Of a DNA stretch of 64,000 nucleotides, positions 59,537-64,000 are shown in pieces. The first letter of the stretch is position 1; the number at the start of each line of letters is the position of its first letter. The stretch is taken from contig JAVFKD010000016.1 of the NCBI GenBank assembly GCA_036429605.1, positions 3,038,001-3,102,000 of the forward strand, given 5' to 3'. Position numbers and translations under genes: made by a program. Under the pieces are notes generated by a model. That model was not told where the DNA came from. It saw only the letters and a program-made list of their open reading frames with translations, and did no database searches. Source of the stretch: Cladobotryum mycophilum. Taxonomy: Eukaryota > Ascomycota > Sordariomycetes > Hypocreales > Hypocreaceae.

Positions 59537-61121
59537 GAAGGTTCCTCAGATTTGACTGCTTGGGAGGCAGGCGATATGGGAGTAGGTGATATGGGAGTAG
59601 GTGGTATAGGAGTAGCTTGAGATGGACATGATTGGATTGAGAAAGTAGGTGGACTATGTTTGATAGCGTGAGAGGAGCCAAGATGGAGTAGTAGATTACG
59701 TCTCCTGATTATATACGGGGAAGAATAATTTGACTAACTCACCAAGCTTTGACGTTTCACAATTAATACATTCTAGTGAAGTGTCGTGATTACAATTTTG
59801 ACAAGGTTTATAGAAGAGGATGGTATCTTTTGGGTTCTGTCGTATTGGTTATGAGGGCGCGGCGTAGAAGCGGACGTGTAAGCGAAGTCGAGCATTCGAG
59901 ACGTTGAAGATTTATAGTGGCTTACGTTGCAACGCAATTCAGGATATCTCCAGGGCTACCAGTAAAAAAGGATCTCTTCAGAAGATAAGGAGGTTAATAT
60001 AATGATAAATTCTGGGATGGGGCACGACGGGACAAGGCAAAAGCCTATATGGGGGACTGCGTTATGTTGGCATTAAAATTCCCGAAGCAAGACCACCACG
60101 CCCTATGGCTATCAAAAGACACCAGGCATCACGTTTCGTAAATCCAATAATCCATAAAAAAGCAATTTCATAACAGTTTTACTACAGCAAACATTACTTT
60201 ATGGTGGTTATGCTTCTCGTTACGTTTGCTGTCTATGTCGTATAAAGTTCTTGCCTCAAAGGATCATCATCCTCTGGAACCTCTCGAGAGTTTTTGGTTT
60301 CATATCATGATTGGATTTTGAAGGGCAGTAGTCACTAAATTCATACTGGCCTTGATAGAACATATTATCTCATCTAGCCTCGTTGTTGCTGGGCTCCCCC
60401 TACGTAGAGCAATCAAGCTCGCGACCTGGTTTCTGGTCCTGCCACGGTCCTCCACATCATGATTATTACCACCTAGATTGGTATCTTATTAACGAGATGA
60501 GTGAAGCCCTACCAATCATTGGCCGTCAGCTCTTTCTTGCCATCCCAGAGCTCTTCAGTACTGCCCCTGAAGCTTCCTCTAAATGCAGTCATGATTGTCC
60601 TCTGGCTCGCTGCCTGTATTCTAGAGACACCTCGAATACCTAACTAAACCCATTCCCGTTACCCTGCTACTTTATGAAATTTATTGTCATATCCCTACAA
60701 TAGATCGCCAGAAAGTGAATTTCAGGCTCGGATTAAAAGAGACCTTTAGTCCTGTAACAGAAATGGGTGGCCGCTTCAAAGCTTCACCACATACGTCCCC
60801 TGACATGGAAGTGAACAAAGTCTCAACTCCCACGCAGTGAATTAACATTAGACGAAAAAGGCTATTTACTTATTGTGTTGATTTTGTTACATAAACCGCA
60901 ATGATGGGTTCTAAATAAACAATAGACTTTCCCGTCTGCAAAAGAAGAAGTAAAAAGGTTATCCTGCGGATCGACATGTATAAATCCAGCGGGTTTCTCC
61001 TCCCCTCCCTCTGCATCTTCTCTCTTTCGCTTCAACCATTTGCATATTCACTACTTCTCATCAAAGTATAGATAAGGCATCCGGAGCGACTTTTCGCACA
61101 ATTCATACCACATTCGCAGCC
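59537..61121. other. Intergenic region between the two F-box genes
   Basis: AT-richer DNA without a supportable gene; the 60383-60643 plus ORF has no domain. A TATA-like element and CT-rich leader lie near 60980-61060 before the second F-box gene. Confidence 0.5.
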
Positions 61122-62154
61122 ATGTCGACCAACTCAATCTCGACTCTCCCCCGAGCAGCTGGCCATCAAGTTCACAAGCTTGCCCTCCAAATCTACCCAA
61201 CTCGCATCTCCCAAGTCACACGCCGAAATCTCCAACTGCTGCCTCGGGCAGTTGAGAAGACTCCCAAACGAAGTCTTGAATCTCGTTTGTGATCGGCTCG
61301 ATTTCCAGGCACTGTCACGCCTATCGCAGGCTTCAAGCGGCATGAAGACGCTCGTCTAAGATTACCCTATTTACAGGGCCATGACACAGCATGGAAAATC
61401 CGTTCTGCAAGATCTCTCGAAACACAGAATCATCAGGTGCCACTCTGCCTCTCGGATCGGACGAACACTATATGCTCGAGGCTGCGCTTCCTGCGGCGCC
61501 TTTGGCTCGCACGTCTTCCTGCCCATCTTCACTCGAGTGTGTTTCCATTGCATCTCAAAGAGCCCCCTGTGCAAACTCGTTGATCCCGCTACGGCGCAGC
61601 GCTGCTTTGCCCTCTCGCATCGACAGCGATGGGGAGCAATCCCAGCAGTGCACCTGTACGACACAACCCCTTTCCAGAGAAAATACAGATCCGTGGTCAG
61701 TGTGGAGGCAGCCAGACAACTCGCTGTCCAAATCCACGGCTCCATGCAAGCCGTAGCAGAAGCCTCCAAGCAATCTGGCACTCGGCCTAGAGGCCCTAAG
61801 AACCCCATGAGCAAGCGCCTCTCGGAATATACCTTCACGCTGGAGGACCTGCTCTCGCCTGGGTTCCTATCGACAACCTCGATCAGCGCATCTTTGTCAA
61901 GCCGTATGCCACGGATCAACAAAAGGTCGGGGGAAGTGGAATTTGGAGTCAAGTGTATCGGATGCGCAGAGACGGCTAGTCTTGGACGTCGTAGACTCTT
62001 GCGCAAGGCTGTTCTGGACCAGGTACTGCCAAAGCATTGCACTCCAAAAGAAGGGTTCCGCATCATCACGACCCGAGAGTGGGCGAGAGAGGATCTGTTA
62101 GAGCATGTTACACAATGTTATGGCATACGGAAGATGGTAGAAGATGAGGAGTAG
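61122..62154 (+). pseudogene. Second F-box gene of the same family, with premature stop
   Basis: Starting near the ATG at 61122, the N-terminal frame differs by one base from the downstream frame, in which SPEQLAIKF echoes SPEDLIAK of the first gene. The F-box reads LRRLPNEVLNLVCDRLDFQA then LSRLSQASSGMKTLV, immediately followed by an in-frame TAA (61357-61359) and then DYPIYRAM in the same frame, exactly where relatives read through. After it the frame is open to 62154: CASCGAFGSHVFLPIFTRVC, FHC, a long middle, VSVEAARQLAVQIHGSMQAV, KCIGCAETA and WAREDLLEHVTQC. The stop could derive from CAA by a C-to-T change. A shorter product from the Met at 61381 lacking the F-box remains possible. Confidence 0.65.
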
Positions 62155-62431
62155 ATGATAGGGGTGAATATTTATACTTGGAATGCGTTTGATGTGCATA
62201 GGCGGTTGAAGCATAGTTTGTGGAACAGGTTTGAGTGTGGGAGGATCATCATAGAATTATTTTGTTGATGTGCCTCCACCGATCATCGAGGTAGAACATT
62301 GGGACGGTCAAAATGCAAACTTTGATCCACTTTATTAACAATATAACCTTTTCGTTGCCATTATCCCTCAGTCTAACTCGTTTTATAAGATATGTTATCG
62401 TGTTCAGAGATTGTCAGATTTCAATCTTGGA
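62155..62431. other. Short intergenic region
   Basis: Downstream flank of the second F-box gene; no gene signal. Confidence 0.4.
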
Positions 62432-62902
62432 TCATTTTCCGATTCTTCCCTTGATAACCGGTGCACCACCTGGTTTTGAAGGAGTCCAATCGCCCAATAC
62501 GAGTCTCTCAAACTTTGTAATTTCCAAGATATCTTCGTTCTTCCCCCAAGCTTGCTTCAAATTGGGTTCTTTGAGGAAGATCTGCTTGATAGGAATCGGC
62601 TCGGGAGGGCTGTCCAACCTCTACAAACAAAGCAAATGTTGTATTTTGCGTACTTGCTGCTCTTGAAGAACCTGGGCTTCATTTAGGGACTGAAACTTGA
62701 CAGCGCCCGAATCTAGTCGGACTATGTTTCTACAACAAACATCTTATGAAAGATGATGTTCAGTGAATGGTACGGGCATCAACACGCCGAGTGAATCACT
62801 TCCCAAATCTAAAGACCCGTTGATTTACTCAAACCAGAGCATTCGTTTCCCAGATAGCTCGAGTGAATAAATTCTTCTCTGTTTTGAAGGAGAAATGGAC
62901 AT
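62432..62902 (-). pseudogene. Small unrecognised gene or gene remnant
   Basis: On the minus strand, exon-like pieces at 62829-62902 (MSISPSKQRRIYSLELSGKR), 62654-62729 (IVRLDSGAVKFQSLNEAQVL) and 62432-62620 (LDSPPEPIPIKQIFLKEPNL to GRIGK) can be joined in frame. The first gap, 99 nt, has a GTAAAT donor and TTGTAG acceptor. The second gap is only 33 nt, too short for a normal intron; instead it is open except for one TAG at its end, so this may be a gene with a nonsense codon. I recognise no family. It lies between a damaged F-box gene and a helicase relic, so a decayed accessory gene is the likeliest reading. Confidence 0.35.
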
Positions 62903-62977
62903 GAACGTAAGGGCTGAGTGCGCAGCCCAGGACTAAAACTCATCCCTCATTATTGTTGGACCAGGATAAAGTCTCAA

Positions 62978-63835
62978 TCAAGACATGATTCTTCGCGGCG
63001 CTTTATCATGGTGTCTGATCAAGTTCGTGCAGCCTGTAGCATTTTTGATGTCCCTCTTCCTGACATCGTCCGGGATCTCCGAGTAGTAGACATAAAAGTT
63101 CTCGTATTTTTCCTTTAAAGGCCTCGCAGTTCGCCTTGCATCAGTAGAGGATCGCTCGGGCATCGTCGACCATGGCCAGGTTAATATCTCAAGACCCTTT
63201 CGATCTGTCCCTGCATCCTAAAATGACATGGAGGAAATGGTGCTCTTATTGCTTGTGTGTGTATCCTCCAAGTCGCTTTACCCTCCACTAAATTCACCCC
63301 CTGGAAATACCTCCAGGGCTCCGGACTATCCCCTCCCGTTCAGCTTGACAACTCTGTATCTCAGATTGTGCCTGTTCATGCTTTCTCAGAGCACCTCGCA
63401 GCCGCAGGTTGTTCCGGTCGTCAGGAAGGGGCCGTCCATCTTGCTGGGCGGCAGTGTTGCCGTCATCCATAGTCTCTTGGGGCGAGGCCGTCCGTCTGCG
63501 AGCCAATAGTCCTGAGGGCAGGTCTAAAGTCGTTTGTCCCGTCTAGCACCATGTGCGCTTCGTCTACCATCACCAGGTCGACGGCCTTGGTTGCCCGGAG
63601 CTCGTTTGTGTATCGCTTCCACTCGTCTTGGCCCAGGGACTCTGGCTGCACGAGAACGACTAGGGCGGACGAGTGGTCCGTGTGCTCTTTCGACCACTTT
63701 TTTACGGAAAGCATCCCGTATCCACGGAGCCGGGCCTCGATGTCGTCGGAGAGCGCCCGTAGAGGCACCACCAACACTCCGAGACGCTCTTCCTAGTCGC
63801 GTAGAGGCTGAGGCGTATTGAAAAAAGTAGGTCAC
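62978..63835 (-). pseudogene. RecQ/DEAD-like helicase relic
   Basis: Read on the minus strand from 63835 downward: LVVPLRALSDDIEARLRGYG (motif Ia region), ALVVLVQPESL (Ib-like) and LVMVDEAHMVLDG, which carries a DEAH box (motif II). In a neighbouring frame follow MTATLPPSKM (motif III TAT) and STOP-interrupted MNRHNLRYRVVKLNGRG; then ARAILY-stop-CKANCEAF, and in another frame YVYYSEIPDDVRKRD and ATGCTN, which correspond to motifs IV-V of superfamily-2 helicases. The order of motifs is right, but stops and frame changes break it and the ATP-binding motif I is not found before 63835. Such helicases occur in fungal subtelomeres and mobile elements. It is a relic, not an intact gene. Confidence 0.65.
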
Positions 63836-64000
63836 GACTCTTGCCCGAGATGCTGTTTGGATGTAAATTCCAACTCCGAGACTTATTTATATAATCATCG
63901 ACGTACTACATAGATATATTGTATCAATGAATATTTTCCTTCTGTATCACAGTCTTGGTTAATGCTGAACCAGTGAGTCGATACGGCTTACGTACCATTT
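63836..64000. other. Window end, no gene seen
   Basis: AT-rich end of the window; the upstream part of the helicase relic might have continued here but no motif I is visible. Confidence 0.4.

Noticed and set aside
1..64000. CRISPR arrays, bacterial operons, or a biosynthetic gene cluster
   Set aside because: The DNA is fungal, no regularly spaced repeats occur, and no polyketide synthase, NRPS, terpene synthase or P450 gene is present.

Overview
The window looks like nuclear DNA of a filamentous ascomycete, most probably a Sordariomycete and perhaps of the Hypocreales. The signs are short introns (50-130 nt) with GTRNGT donors, CTAAC-like branch sites and YAG acceptors; an intron-containing tRNA-Lys; long CT-rich 5' leaders; and a gene set typical of Pezizomycotina (Qcr6, RCC1, CNNM/Mam3, phosphoglycerate dehydrogenase, two-domain glyoxalase I, Kch1, Nma1). 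The species call is inference only.

Layout, left to right. 1-3020: 3' part of a GBD/FH3 formin-related gene, convergent with an RraA/HMG-aldolase-like gene. 3021-11093: an 8 kb stretch with no supportable gene, rich in microsatellites and pyrimidine tracts, running into the leader of a GRAM/WBP2-like gene. 12.7-21.7 kb: a core housekeeping block (QCR6, RCC1, CNNM/Mam3-type transporter, D-3-phosphoglycerate dehydrogenase). 21.7-36.9 kb: sparser, less conserved DNA with a coiled-coil protein, a small orphan gene, a coiled-coil/DM9 protein and a decayed sulfotransferase-like relic. 36.9-57.1 kb: a second gene-rich block with a roadblock-like protein, a disordered nuclear-type protein, tRNA-Lys(CTT), a RibD/DHFR-like reductase, glyoxalase I, a small membrane protein, a pseudokinase, Kch1, a PNPOx-FNR fusion oxidoreductase and NMN adenylyltransferase. 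57.1-64 kb: accessory and decaying DNA with two related, damaged F-box genes and a RecQ-like helicase relic at the right edge.

The core genes are independent housekeeping functions (respiration, nuclear transport, serine and NAD synthesis, methylglyoxal detoxification, K+ uptake); I see no biosynthetic cluster. The most striking window-wide signal is that six gene models need a single extra base to stay open, and in each case a C or G homopolymer of 4-6 sits at the break (about 24504, 31893, 37441 plus 37493, 47056, 52091, 59316). This is either systematic under-calling of homopolymers in the assembly or real decay of the less conserved genes. Several C/G runs of 5-6 in the core genes are intact, so it is not universal. 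All gene models with introns were spliced by eye from consensus sites and frame continuity.
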